Source of the DNA: Haloferax mucosum ATCC BAA-1512
GTDB lineage: Archaea; Halobacteriota; Halobacteria; Halobacteriales; Haloferacaceae
DNA: 64,000 nucleotides
Direction: 5' to 3'
NCBI RefSeq assembly: GCF_000337815.1
Contig: NZ_AOLN01000001.1
Coordinates: forward strand, 248,001-312,000
In this document: positions 44,566-53,755 of the stretch, piece by piece
Layout of the letters: the number at the start of each line of letters is the position of its first letter
Position numbering within the stretch: the stretch's first letter is position 1
The notes under the pieces: model-generated
The model's input: the letters and a program-made list of their open reading frames with translations, nothing else
Told to the model about the DNA's origin: nothing
Databases searched by the model: none
Translations under genes and position numbers: made by a program

Positions 44566-46146
44566 ATGTCCATCGACCCGCAACTCCGCGTTCTCTCGGT
44601 CGGCGGCGACCGAGCCATTTCTCGGGCCGTAGAGCAGGCCGTATCGCGGATGACGGTCGAGCACGTCGAGACGCTCGACGCCGCGCGCTCGGCGCTCGAA
44701 GACGGCTCGTTCGACTGTCTGATTCTCGCTGAAACGCTTCCTGATGGCGATGGTACGACGGTGCTCCGGGAGGCCCGCGCGGCCGAGTTGGAGTTCCCCG
44801 TCGTATTTTTGGCCGACGACCCCACGTCCCAGTCGTTGACCGAGCTTGTTGACCTCGGCATCTCGGGATACCTCACGGGCGACTCCTTCGACCCGGACGA
44901 GGCGCTCGCCCCGCGAGTCGGCCGTCTCGCCCGTCGCCACCGAGTCGAACAATCGACGCGCGTTTCGGTCACGGAATCCGGGCAGGACGGTGACCGTGGA
45001 TGGGTCGTCGAAGACGCTCTCGACGCCCTCGACGACGTGTTTTACGTCTACGACCAGGAGGGCCGCCTCGTCTCGTGGAACAGTCGGTTCAGCGAACTCA
45101 CGAACAAATCCGACGAGGAACTGTTCGGCACGCACGCCGAGTCGTTCTTCGCAGACGGCGACAGCGAGGTGGTCAGACGCGCCGTCGAACAGGTGATGGA
45201 AAACGGGGAGACGGTCTTCGAGGCGCGGCTCCCGACGACGAGAGGGACGATTCTGTTCCAACTCACCGGCCACCGTCTCGTCGCGCCTGACGGAACCGTC
45301 GTCGGATTTTGTGGCGTCGGCCGCGACATTACCGTTCTCAGACAACACGAAGAACGGCTCGCTCGGCAGAACGAACGACTCGACGAGTTCGCGCGCGTCC
45401 TCTCGCACGACCTTCGAAATCCGCTTTCTATCTCGACCGGGTTCCTCAACCTCGAACGACAGGAAAACGACTCCGAGTACCTCGAACGCGTCGCCACCTC
45501 GCTCGACCGGATGAGCGAAATCGTCAGCAACGTCCTGAAGGCGGCGCGGCGGGAGCGGACCGTCGTCGAGTTCTCGCCTATCGCCTTCGAATCGCTCGTC
45601 GAACAGGCGTGGGACACCGCCGACACCGGCAACGCAACCCTCGACATCGACACCGAGAAGGTCATCCACGCCGACTCCGCGCGTCTCCAACGACTGTTCG
45701 AGAACCTCTTTCGGAACGTCGCCGACCACGCTGGGCCGACGCCGACGGTGACAGTCGAGGTGCTGGACGGCGACACCGGGTTCGTGGTCGAAGACGACGG
45801 CAACGGCATCGACTCGGATATCGCGGGACAGGTGTTCGAGCCTGGATTCACGACCGCGCCGAACGGCACGGGATTCGGTCTCGACATCGTTCGGTCGCTG
45901 GCCGAGGCGCACGGATGGTCGGTTTCGGTCGTTGACTGTTCGTCCAGCGGCGCTCGCTTCGAGTTCACCGGGGTCTCGTTCACCGATTCGGAACCCGAAC
46001 TCGACGGGTCGGGTGTCGATGGCGTGGGCGACCTGAACGGCGTAGAAAATGGAGAGTCCCTGAGAGACACAGCACGGACAGACGGGCTGACGGAGGGTGA
46101 AAACGCAGACGGCGACTCTGACGAACCAGAGCCGTACAAACTGTAA
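44566..46146 (+). CDS. Sensor histidine kinase with pseudo-receiver, PAS, HisKA and HATPase domains
   Basis: 526 aa, soluble. Residues 5-125 are a receiver fold with the phosphoacceptor changed to Ala (A55 in DCLILAETLPDGDG), the acidic pair changed to Gly-Gly (VGGDRA), and the KP lysine lost. Residues 145-265 are a PAS domain (ALDDVFYVYDQEGRLVSWN). His281 in LSHDLRNPLSIST starts HisKA; then a HATPase with NLFRNVADH, VEDDGNGIDS and NGTGFGLDIV. The last 60 residues are acidic and disordered. Input signal unknown; no cognate regulator adjacent. Confidence 0.92.
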   Translation: MSIDPQLRVLSVGGDRAISRAVEQAVSRMTVEHVETLDAARSALEDGSFDCLILAETLPDGDGTTVLREARAAELEFPVVFLADDPTSQSLTELVDLGISGYLTGDSFDPDEALAPRVGRLARRHRVEQSTRVSVTESGQDGDRGWVVEDALDALDDVFYVYDQEGRLVSWNSRFSELTNKSDEELFGTHAESFFADGDSEVVRRAVEQVMENGETVFEARLPTTRGTILFQLTGHRLVAPDGTVVGFCGVGRDITVLRQHEERLARQNERLDEFARVLSHDLRNPLSISTGFLNLERQENDSEYLERVATSLDRMSEIVSNVLKAARRERTVVEFSPIAFESLVEQAWDTADTGNATLDIDTEKVIHADSARLQRLFENLFRNVADHAGPTPTVTVEVLDGDTGFVVEDDGNGIDSDIAGQVFEPGFTTAPNGTGFGLDIVRSLAEAHGWSVSVVDCSSSGARFEFTGVSFTDSEPELDGSGVDGVGDLNGVENGESLRDTARTDGLTEGENADGDSDEPEPYKL

Positions 46147-46153
46147 GCGGCGG

Positions 46154-46621
46154 TTAGTTGACGTCGAGGTTGGCGGCGACTTCGTCTTCTCGAACGATGG
46201 ACTCGCAGTAATCACAGCGAACGCCGTCTGAGAGGACCGTAAAGCGGGAGGTAATCGGCTCGTCGGCGTTGGTGATGCAGTTGCGGTTCGGACAGGAAAT
46301 AATGCCCGTGACGATGTCGGGACGCACGACGCGGTTCTTTTCGACCACGTCGTAATCGCGGACGATGTTGATGCTCGCCGCGGGCGCGATGAGCGAAAGT
46401 ACGTCCACTTCGGACTGGCTCAGTTCGCGGCCTTCGACCTTGACGATGTCTTTGCGGCCGAGGCGGTCCGACGGGACGTTCATCCCGACCGAGACCGCTT
46501 CGCCACTCGTGGCGTCGATGCCGAGAATGGCGAGGACGTTGAGTGCCTGTCCGGCGGCGACGTGGTCGATGACGGTTCCGTTTTGAATCTTCGAGACGCG
46601 GAGTTGGTGGTCGTCAGTCAT
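46154..46621 (-). CDS. pyrI: Aspartate carbamoyltransferase regulatory chain
   Basis: 155 aa. Nucleotide-binding N-terminal domain ([20 protein letters not shown]) and C-terminal zinc site from CPNRNCITN and CDYCESI. Binds CTP/ATP to control the PyrB trimer. Starts 8 bp inside the pyrB stop region (overlap 46614-46621), so translated with pyrB. Confidence 0.97.
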   Translation of the reverse strand: MTDDHQLRVSKIQNGTVIDHVAAGQALNVLAILGIDATSGEAVSVGMNVPSDRLGRKDIVKVEGRELSQSEVDVLSLIAPAASINIVRDYDVVEKNRVVRPDIVTGIISCPNRNCITNADEPITSRFTVLSDGVRCDYCESIVREDEVAANLDVN

Positions 46622-47531
46622 CGGCTTGGGAGAGGAGGATGTCCAGAAGCGCCATCCGGACCGGGATGCCGTTGTGAGCCTGTTCGAAGTACGTCGCGTG
46701 GTCGGTGTCGTCGATATCGGGCGAAATCTCGTCCACGCGCGGAAGCGGGTGCATGACGGTGAGGTCGTCGGTGGCGGCCTCCAGCGTCTCGGCGTCGATT
46801 TGGTACTGCCCCGCGACCTTTCGGTACTCGTTTTCGTCGGGGAAACGCTCGCGCTGGATGCGCGTCACGTAGAGCACGTCGAGTTCGGGAAGCACGTCGT
46901 CGAGTTGCGTGTGCTCTTTGACCTGCGCGCCAGCGGCGTGGAGGTCGTACCGAACGTTTCGCGGGAGACGAAGGCTCTCGGGGCTGATGAAGTGCTGGCT
47001 GACGTCGAAGTTCGTCAGCGCCCCCGCGAGAGAGTGCACCGTCCGCCCGTACTTCAGGTCGCCCATGATACCGATAGTGAGGTCGTCGAGTCCGGCGTTC
47101 TCTCGAATCGTATAGAGGTCGAGGAGCGTCTGACTCGGGTGTTGGCCCGCGCCGTCACCGGCGTTGACGAGCGGGATGTCAACGAACTCGGCGGCCATCG
47201 TGGCCGCGCCCTCGCTCGGGTGACGGAGCACGAGCGCGTCCGCGTAGCCTTCGACCACGCGAACGGTGTCGGCGAGCGTCTCGCCTTTCTTGACCGACGA
47301 GGACTCGACGGGTCCCATATCGACTGTCTGGCCGCCGAGGCGTTTCATCGCGGTGTCGAAGCTCATTCGAGTTCGCGTGCTCGGCTCGAAAAAACAGAGC
47401 CCAAGAACCTTTCCGGCGTGCCGTTGCCGGAATGCGGCCGTATCGTCGTCGATTTCGGCCGCGCGGTCGAGCACCGCCTCGATGTCCTCCCGCGAGAGGT
47501 GTGCCGCGGAGATGAGGTGGTCCTGACGCAT
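46614..47531 (-). CDS. pyrB: Aspartate carbamoyltransferase catalytic chain
   Basis: 305 aa. Commits carbamoyl phosphate and aspartate to pyrimidines. [20 protein letters not shown] near 50 (carbamoyl-phosphate loop), [29 protein letters not shown] and the [12 protein letters not shown] loop. Start ATG 47531 ([12 protein letters not shown]); TATATC at 47549-47554 serves as promoter. The 47532-47779 interval otherwise holds no gene. Confidence 0.97.
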   Translation of the reverse strand: MRQDHLISAAHLSREDIEAVLDRAAEIDDDTAAFRQRHAGKVLGLCFFEPSTRTRMSFDTAMKRLGGQTVDMGPVESSSVKKGETLADTVRVVEGYADALVLRHPSEGAATMAAEFVDIPLVNAGDGAGQHPSQTLLDLYTIRENAGLDDLTIGIMGDLKYGRTVHSLAGALTNFDVSQHFISPESLRLPRNVRYDLHAAGAQVKEHTQLDDVLPELDVLYVTRIQRERFPDENEYRKVAGQYQIDAETLEAATDDLTVMHPLPRVDEISPDIDDTDHATYFEQAHNGIPVRMALLDILLSQADD

Positions 47532-47779
47532 CGGTGAATCAGGCGACCTATATCGACTTGAATCCCTCGGCATCGGCCGACGCGTGTGATATACAAAACC
47601 ATGCACAAGCAATCCGGCTGTGGACGAACTGTGGACGAGAGACGACGAACCGCAACCGAATCGTAGGTAATCGGCGAACGAACGGGAGATACCAACCCGC
47701 GGGCGGTCGAATGGCCCTCAGTTCGCAGGACGCAGTTCACGCGCGGTCTCGGTGTCGATACCGCTCGTCGCCGGTGCGC

Positions 47780-49033
47780 TCAGGGCCAGTTGCCGCTGGA
47801 GTCGTACGCATCGACGACGCGTCGGATAGCGACGACGTACGCCGCGGTCCGGAAGTTCGGGAGGTCGTGTGTCTCGTAGGCTTCGACGAGGTTGTCGAAG
47901 GCATCGACGATGATGCGTTCGAGTTCGTCGTTGACGCGCTCTTCGGTCCAGTAGAAGCGCTGGCGGTTCTGGACCCACTCGAAGTAACTCACGGTGACGC
48001 CGCCCGCGTTGGCGAGAATGTCGGGCAGGACGTGTACGTCGCGTCCGGTGAGTACCTCGTCGGCCTCGGGTGTGAGCGGGCCGTTCGCGGCCTCGACGAT
48101 CATGTCCGCCTGTACCTCACGGGCGAGTTCACCGTCGATGGCGTTTTCGAGCGCCGCGGGGACGAGCAGGTCAACGTCGAGCGTGAGCAGTTCGTCGTTC
48201 GTTAGCGCCTCGGTGTCGCGGTAACCGGAGACACTTCCGGTCTCGTTTTTGAACTGCTTGACGTCGCGGGCGTCGATACCGTCGGGGTTGTAGACTGCAC
48301 CGGAGGAGTCGGAGACGGCGACGACCGTCGCGCCGAGGTCTTCGATGAGTTTCGCGGCGACGGAGCCAGCGTTCCCGTAACCCTGTACGGCGACCGTCGC
48401 GCCCTCGATGTCGCGGTCGAGGTAGTCGAACGCCTCGCGCGCCGTGAGCATCGTCGAGCGACCGGTCGCTTCGACGCGGCCCTCGCTCCCACCGTTCGAG
48501 AGCGCCTTCCCCGTGATGACGCCCGGCGCGGTGGTGTTTTCGAGGGTCTCGTAGGTGTCTTTGATCCAGTTCATCTCGCGCTGGCCGGTGTTTACGTCCG
48601 GCGCGGGAATGTCGCGGTCTTCGCCGATGAGCGGGCGGAGTTCCTTTGCGAACGCCCGCGAGACGCGTTCGAGTTCGGTCTCGCTGTAGTCGGACGGGTC
48701 GATGACGATGCCGCCCTTGCCGCCGCCGTAGGGAATGTCAACGACGGCGCACTTGTAGACCATCCAGCCGGAAAGCGCCTTCACCTCGTCGCGGGTGACG
48801 CCCGGGTGATAGCGAATGCCGCCTTTGTACGGGCCGCGGTCGCCGTTGAACTGCGACCGGTAGGCACGGAACACGCCGATATCGCCGTCGTCCATCTCGA
48901 CGGAGAGATTCGTTTCGAGGACTCGTTCGGGGTTTTTCAGTCGCTCGATTACGTCGCCGCGCACGTCGAGGTAGGCCGCCGCGTCGTCGATTTGCTCCTG
49001 CAAACTCTCGAATGGATTCGCCTCTTGTGACAT
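47780..49033 (-). CDS. gdhA: Glutamate dehydrogenase (first paralogue)
   Basis: 417 aa. Interconverts 2-oxoglutarate plus ammonia with glutamate. [14 protein letters not shown], catalytic Lys in [14 protein letters not shown], and a C-terminal Rossmann domain [20 protein letters not shown]. The region [20 protein letters not shown] is typical. Promoter TTAAAC at 49059-49064 (minus strand), leaderless. The second copy at 50101-51387 is about two thirds alike by eye, with the CitE-like gene between. Confidence 0.94.
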   Translation of the reverse strand: MSQEANPFESLQEQIDDAAAYLDVRGDVIERLKNPERVLETNLSVEMDDGDIGVFRAYRSQFNGDRGPYKGGIRYHPGVTRDEVKALSGWMVYKCAVVDIPYGGGKGGIVIDPSDYSETELERVSRAFAKELRPLIGEDRDIPAPDVNTGQREMNWIKDTYETLENTTAPGVITGKALSNGGSEGRVEATGRSTMLTAREAFDYLDRDIEGATVAVQGYGNAGSVAAKLIEDLGATVVAVSDSSGAVYNPDGIDARDVKQFKNETGSVSGYRDTEALTNDELLTLDVDLLVPAALENAIDGELAREVQADMIVEAANGPLTPEADEVLTGRDVHVLPDILANAGGVTVSYFEWVQNRQRFYWTEERVNDELERIIVDAFDNLVEAYETHDLPNFRTAAYVVAIRRVVDAYDSSGNWP

Positions 49034-49145
49034 GACCTAATAGCCTGTAGGCACCCGTTTAAGCGTAGCGGGGATTTTAGCATATCATGACAGTAATACG
49101 CATTTGTACCTCACGCGACAACCTTAAACAGACGACGGAGGGGCG

Positions 49146-49985
49146 TTAGTACGATTCGTCCGCTCGGTCGAGGATATTTTCGGCTTGTTTGACGAGCGGC
49201 GCGTCTATCATCTCGCCGTCAACGCCGAAGACACCGCGGCCCTCGGCGGCCGCTTCGTCGCGGGCGCGAAGCACCTTCCTCGCCCACGTCACGTCCTCGG
49301 TGTCGGGCGAAAAGGCGTCGTTGATGATGGGCACTTGTGCGGGGTGGATTGCGAGTTTCCCGTCGTAGCCGAGTTCCCGACCGAACCGGGCGTCTGCGCG
49401 GAGTCCGGTTTCGTCCTGATAATCGACGTGGAGCGTGTCGATGGCATCGACGTCGGCGGCGGCGGCCGCGACGACGACGCGCTCACGGGCGTAGAGCACC
49501 TCGGTTCCGTCCTCGGTCCGCGTCGCGCCCACGTCGGCCGCGAAGTCCTCTGCGCCGAAGATGACGGCCGCGGTGTCGGCCGCGGCGGCAACGTCGGGGG
49601 CGGCGAGCACGCCCGCGGCGCTCTCGATGATTGCGATGACGGGACAGTCGGCACCGACTTCTCTCGCGGCGCTGGCGACGCGCGTCACGTCCGTCGAACC
49701 CGTCGCTTTCGGGACGACGAGCGCGTCCGGTGGCTGGCGTTCGCAGACGGCCGTGATATCGTCAAGTCCGGTCTCGCCCGGATTCACTCGAACCGTGACT
49801 TCGGCGTCGGGGTCGAACTCGGGGTCCGCGAGCACTTCGACGACGGCCGCTCTCGCCTCGGCTTTTCGCTCGGGCGCAACGGCGTCTTCGAGGTCGAACA
49901 CGAGCACGTCGGCACCCGATTCGGGCGCTTTTCGCATCAGTTCCGGTCTGTCGCCGGGGGAAAACAACACACTGCGTCGTGGCAT
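49146..49985 (-). CDS. HpcH/HpaI/CitE-family aldolase/lyase (malyl-CoA lyase-like)
   Basis: 279 aa TIM barrel. MPRRSVLFSPGDRPELMRKA, VFDLEDAVAPERKAEARAAV (Mg site Glu/Asp), TVRVNPGETG, VVPKATGS, IAIIESAAGVLAAPDVA (Glu), IFGAEDFAADVGATRTEDG and KLAIHPAQVPIIN. Family members cleave citryl-CoA, malyl-CoA or beta-methylmalyl-CoA. No alpha or gamma subunits of citrate lyase are nearby, so a malyl-CoA-type lyase is more likely. Start at 49985. Confidence 0.87.
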   Translation of the reverse strand: MPRRSVLFSPGDRPELMRKAPESGADVLVFDLEDAVAPERKAEARAAVVEVLADPEFDPDAEVTVRVNPGETGLDDITAVCERQPPDALVVPKATGSTDVTRVASAAREVGADCPVIAIIESAAGVLAAPDVAAAADTAAVIFGAEDFAADVGATRTEDGTEVLYARERVVVAAAAADVDAIDTLHVDYQDETGLRADARFGRELGYDGKLAIHPAQVPIINDAFSPDTEDVTWARKVLRARDEAAAEGRGVFGVDGEMIDAPLVKQAENILDRADESY

Positions 49986-50100
49986 CGTAGATAGCGTTTC
50001 GTTCGGCACTGTCAAGAATGATACCGTTCGGATGTCTGACGAAAAAGCGAACGCCTGTGGCTGAACCGCGTCGTCGCCGGCTACGGCTCGAACGGCTGTC

Positions 50101-51387
50101 TCAGGGCCAGAGACCGCGGTGTTCGTGAGCGGCCGCGACGCGCTTGAGCGCGACCATGTAGGCGGCGTCGCGCCACGTCACGTCGTTTTCTTCGACCTGC
50201 TCGCGGACTGCGTCCCACGCGCTGAGCATCTCGGATTCGAGTTCGTCGTGGACGCGTTCGAGCGACCACGAGCGGTGGTTGAGGTCCTGGAGCCACTCGA
50301 AGTAGCTCACGGTGACGCCGCCGGCGTTGGCGAGGATGTCGGGGACGACCGGGATGTCGCGCTGTTCGAAGACTTCGCCAGCGGCCGAGGTGGTCGGGCC
50401 GTTGGCACCCTCGACGATGAGGCTCGCCTGCACGTCGTTTGCGTTTTCGGCGGTCAGGACGTTGCCGATGGCCGCAGGGATGAGCACGTCAACGTCGAGT
50501 TCGAGGAGTTCCTCGTTGGAGAGCTTCTGCGGTGCGTCGTACTTCATGACGGCCTCAGGCTCTTCTTCGTGGGTCGGCACGTCGTGCGTGTCGAGACCGT
50601 CGGGGTCGTAGATGGCTCCGTTCACGTCGGAGACGGCGACGACCGTCGCGCCGTAATCGTCGAGGAGGCGCGCGGCGGGCGCACCGACGGAACCGAATCC
50701 TTGCACGGCGACGGTGGTGTCTTCGATGTCCCAGCCGTGGTAGTCGATTGCCTCGCGGGCGATGATGGCGACAGAGCGGCCGGGCGCGGTGTCACGACCC
50801 TTGCTTCCGCCGACGACCGGCGGCTTGCCCGTCACGACGCCAGCCTGCGTCTCGCCTTCCTGCATCGAGTAGGCGTCCATGAACCACGCCATCGTCTGTG
50901 CGTCCGTACCCATGTCGGGCGCGGGGATGTCCTTCGTGGGACCGATGAACGGACGGAGTTCTTCGGCGAAGCGTCGGGTGAGACGCTCTTTCTCGTCGGT
51001 CGAGAGGTCCTTGGGGTTGACGACGATGCCGCCTTTGCCGCCGCCGAAGGGGATGTCCATCACGGCGCACTTCCACGTCATCCACATCGAGAGACCGATA
51101 CACTCGTCTTCGGTCACGTCGGGGTGGAACCGGAGGCCGCCCTTGTAAGGGCCGCGCACGCTGTCGTGCTGGGCGCGGTAGCCGGTGTACACGGCGGTCG
51201 AGCCGTCGTCACGTTCGAGCGGGACCGAAACACGGTGAACCTGGTTTGGGTGGCGCAGGCGCTCGATGACGCCGGGGTCCACGTCGAGGTGTTCCGCCGC
51301 GCGTTCGAGCTGTCGGCGGGCCGTTTCGAGGGCTGTCTCTTCCGTCGGTTCGTCGTCCGTCTCGGTGGATGGTGCTGCGGATGCCAT
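50101..51387 (-). CDS. gdhB: Glutamate dehydrogenase (second paralogue)
   Basis: 428 aa. Same motifs as the first copy: [20 protein letters not shown], catalytic Lys in [15 protein letters not shown], and [20 protein letters not shown]. The start ATG at 51387 is chosen; a longer in-frame start at 51492 adds a basic, Pro-rich segment and its ATG lies upstream of the transcription start implied by the TTATAATT box (51508-51515). That gives a leader of about 100 nt with a GCCGGC hairpin at 51399-51415. Confidence 0.93.
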   Translation of the reverse strand: MASAAPSTETDDEPTEETALETARRQLERAAEHLDVDPGVIERLRHPNQVHRVSVPLERDDGSTAVYTGYRAQHDSVRGPYKGGLRFHPDVTEDECIGLSMWMTWKCAVMDIPFGGGKGGIVVNPKDLSTDEKERLTRRFAEELRPFIGPTKDIPAPDMGTDAQTMAWFMDAYSMQEGETQAGVVTGKPPVVGGSKGRDTAPGRSVAIIAREAIDYHGWDIEDTTVAVQGFGSVGAPAARLLDDYGATVVAVSDVNGAIYDPDGLDTHDVPTHEEEPEAVMKYDAPQKLSNEELLELDVDVLIPAAIGNVLTAENANDVQASLIVEGANGPTTSAAGEVFEQRDIPVVPDILANAGGVTVSYFEWLQDLNHRSWSLERVHDELESEMLSAWDAVREQVEENDVTWRDAAYMVALKRVAAAHEHRGLWP

Positions 51388-51613
51388 AGTGCATTCGTGC
51401 CGGCCACGTGCCGGCGGAGCCGGTTTGACAGGGGGTACTGCCTCGCGCGACCTCCGACCGCCATCGGGGGCTGTCAGAGTGCGCTTTCGCATGCCTCGAC
51501 TGTCGGTAATTATAATGGTTGTTATCTGGTTTCGCTCGGGGCAATAGTTGTCACACCGCGTAAGTCCGGGTTCGACCGGCACGATTTTATCACGGTCTTA
51601 CACATTCTCGACT

Positions 51614-52075
51614 ATGACCGGTCTGTACTACGAGGAGTTCGAGGTCGGCCAGACCATCGAACACGAAAAGCGTCGCACCGTCTCCGAGTCGGACAACCAG
51701 CAGTTCTGCGACATGACGATGAACCAGCAACCGCTCCACCTCGACGCCGAGTTCGCGTCCGAGACGCAGTTCGGCGAGCGGTTAGTCAACGGGCTGTACA
51801 CGATGAGTCTCGCCGTCGGTCTCTCGATTCCCGACACGACCGACGGAACCATCGTGGCGAATCTGAGCTACGACGACGTGTCGCATCCGAACCCGGTGTT
51901 TCACGGCGACACGCTCCGCGCGCAGACGACCGTCCTCGACAAGCGCGAGACCTCAGACGGCGACCGCGGCGTCGTGACGATGCACGTCGAAGTGTTCAAT
52001 CAGGACGACGACCTCGTCTGTGAGTTCGAGCGCACGGCCCTGTCGCTGAAGAAAGCGCACGCTGACGTAGCGTAG
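51614..52075 (+). CDS. MaoC-like hot-dog hydratase
   Basis: 153 aa. YYEEFEVGQTIEHEKRRTVS, then the hydratase motif DMTMNQQPLHLDAEFASE (Asp/His pair), ERLVNGLYTMSLAVGLSI, and HGDTLRAQTTVLDKRETSDG. Adds water to an enoyl-CoA such as mesaconyl- or crotonyl-CoA; substrate unknown. GATTTTATC at 51581-51589 is the TATA box and the start is leaderless. Divergent from gdhB. Confidence 0.87.
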   Translation: MTGLYYEEFEVGQTIEHEKRRTVSESDNQQFCDMTMNQQPLHLDAEFASETQFGERLVNGLYTMSLAVGLSIPDTTDGTIVANLSYDDVSHPNPVFHGDTLRAQTTVLDKRETSDGDRGVVTMHVEVFNQDDDLVCEFERTALSLKKAHADVA

Positions 52076-52158
52076 GCACCGTCGCCTCCAACCCGGACGC
52101 CCGCTCGTCCCACCCTCGCTACCCGTACCGCTTTCTTTCTCGCGTCGCTACGTCGGCT

Positions 52159-52590
52159 ATGGACTTCGACGGGTTTGCGTCTCGTCTCTCCGAGTTCGCC
52201 GCTCGCGCACCCGCGCCGACGGCCGTCGCGCGAGTCGGTCTCGGAGCGATGGTGTTCGCCGCTGGCGTTCACAAACTTCTCGACCCGCTCGCGTGGTCGG
52301 CCTACGTCACAGACTGGCTCGCGCCGTTTCTCGTCGTCTCGCCCGTCGCGTTCATGCTCGTCAACGGCGTCCTCGAAGTCGGCTTCGGCGCGGCCATCGT
52401 CGCGGACCGATACACCAGTGTTGCGAGCGCCGTCGCGGCCGTCTCGCTCACGGTGACGTGTCTCTATCTCGCGGTCGTCTTCGTCGTCGAAGGCGGTCTG
52501 TTCGGCGACGTGCTCGCCCGCGACGTCGGTCTCGCCGGACTCGCGTGGGCCGTGCTCGTCGATTCGCTTCGAGGCAGAAATTATAGGTGA
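52159..52590 (+). CDS. DoxX family membrane protein
   Basis: 143 aa, four helices. ARVGLGAMVFAAGVHKLLDP, LAPFLVVSPVAFMLVNGVLE and VEGGLFGDVLARDVGLAGLA match the DoxX core. DoxX proteins are small quinone- or redox-associated membrane proteins. Followed after 25 bp by a lipoprotein gene. Confidence 0.85.
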   Translation: MDFDGFASRLSEFAARAPAPTAVARVGLGAMVFAAGVHKLLDPLAWSAYVTDWLAPFLVVSPVAFMLVNGVLEVGFGAAIVADRYTSVASAVAAVSLTVTCLYLAVVFVVEGGLFGDVLARDVGLAGLAWAVLVDSLRGRNYR

Positions 52591-52615
52591 ATAGACACGA
52601 TACGGTGAGAGGTCC

Positions 52616-53113
52616 ATGTCGTTTCTCTCTCGGTCTCGACGGCGCGCACTGCAGACGCTCGGCGGAGTCGCCACGATGGCGCTTTGCGGATGTACTGGTG
52701 CACCCAACCCCTTCCAAGCGCCGTCGGCGCGTATCGCAGAAGTTCAACTCCTCAATACCGACGCCGCAGTCCACCGGTTCGGACTCCGAATCGAGACGGA
52801 CGAGACCGTGACGTACGAACGGACGCACGTCGTCGCTCCAGCGAGGAAAGTCGGCACCGACGAGACCGTGACATCGGGCGACAGTTCCACGAACGACTCG
52901 GTGACGGCTGAGCCAGTTCCCGTCGTCTCTGACGGACTCCCGGCCGAGCGCGGGCGGCAAACCGTCTCCGTCGAAGTCGTGGGAGAAGGCGAACACGAGT
53001 CGGTCACGTACGAAGACGAGGCGTGCTACAGCGTCGTCGTCGAATATCAGTCGGGCACGCTCAACTTCTTTTCGTCCCGTGGGGACGACAAGTGCCCGGA
53101 TTCCCAGTCGTAA
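52616..53113 (+). CDS. Tat-exported small lipoprotein
   Basis: 165 aa. SRSRRRALQTLGGVATMALC then GC of the lipobox (CGCTGAP): a twin-arginine signal with lipidation. The mature part is a single beta-sandwich-like domain (EVQLLNTDAAVHRFGLRIET; VEVVGEGEHESVTYEDEACY) with two Cys near the end (ACYSV, DKCPDS) that may form a disulfide. No family recognised; extracytoplasmic. Confidence 0.75.
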   Translation: MSFLSRSRRRALQTLGGVATMALCGCTGAPNPFQAPSARIAEVQLLNTDAAVHRFGLRIETDETVTYERTHVVAPARKVGTDETVTSGDSSTNDSVTAEPVPVVSDGLPAERGRQTVSVEVVGEGEHESVTYEDEACYSVVVEYQSGTLNFFSSRGDDKCPDSQS

Positions 53114-53129
53114 GCGCCACCGTCCCGAA

Positions 53130-53489
53130 CTACCTGACTGTCGTCGCAAGGATGAGTTGGACGTTCATCAGCCCCGCGACGCCCCACGGCACGGCGACGC
53201 CGATTGGAATCGACGCGCGATATCGCGCCGGCAGGGTCGTCCACGCACCGACGGCGACCGCGACGACGACGAGTTTCAAAAAGAGCAACGACCCGACCGC
53301 ACCGAGGGTCGGCATCAGTGCGAGAACGACCGGATTCAGCTCCGTCAACCCCTGTCCGAGTCCGTACAGCGTGGTCAACACGTCGAGCGCGAACGCCAAC
53401 ATGGTCACGCCCCAGAGGGCGTGGTCACCGCTCACCGCATTCGACAGCGTCGCTTGGAACCCCCGGAACCGGGGAATCTCGTGGCTCAT
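53130..53489 (-). CDS. DUF5658 family membrane protein
   Basis: 119 aa with three to four membrane helices. The sequence ALDVLTTLYGLGQGLTELNP is the family hallmark (D-x-x-T-T...E-x-N-P), from memory of DUF5658. Function unknown. Start at 53489; the 53490-53755 gap has no gene. Confidence 0.8.
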   Translation of the reverse strand: MSHEIPRFRGFQATLSNAVSGDHALWGVTMLAFALDVLTTLYGLGQGLTELNPVVLALMPTLGAVGSLLFLKLVVVAVAVGAWTTLPARYRASIPIGVAVPWGVAGLMNVQLILATTVR

Positions 53490-53755
53490 GATAGGACACC
53501 GACGAACGAGCGGTCCCGCCGACCGGGAACGTCTCGGCCCTCGATACGAGCCATTGAGTCGGGACACTCCTCAGTACGAACTGCTTAGGTCACTTATCGA
53601 GACATTATCCGGCCGAAAAACTGAGAATTAACGTCCAGTCGTCCAGAAAGACACGAATCCGAACTATTCAAAAGTGCGAGACATTTGGGCTTCGAGACGG
53701 GTCCGGACCGGTACGATTCCGTCGGTGGGAACTCGGCCGGTCCGTCAGGTCCCGT

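Noticed and set aside
50119-52023. 634-codon open frame on the plus strand opposite gdhB and MaoC
   Set aside because: It mirrors gdhB; open opposite frames are normal in high-GC haloarchaeal genes. The protein has no domain pattern and its composition (Arg/Val/His rich) is unlike neighbours.
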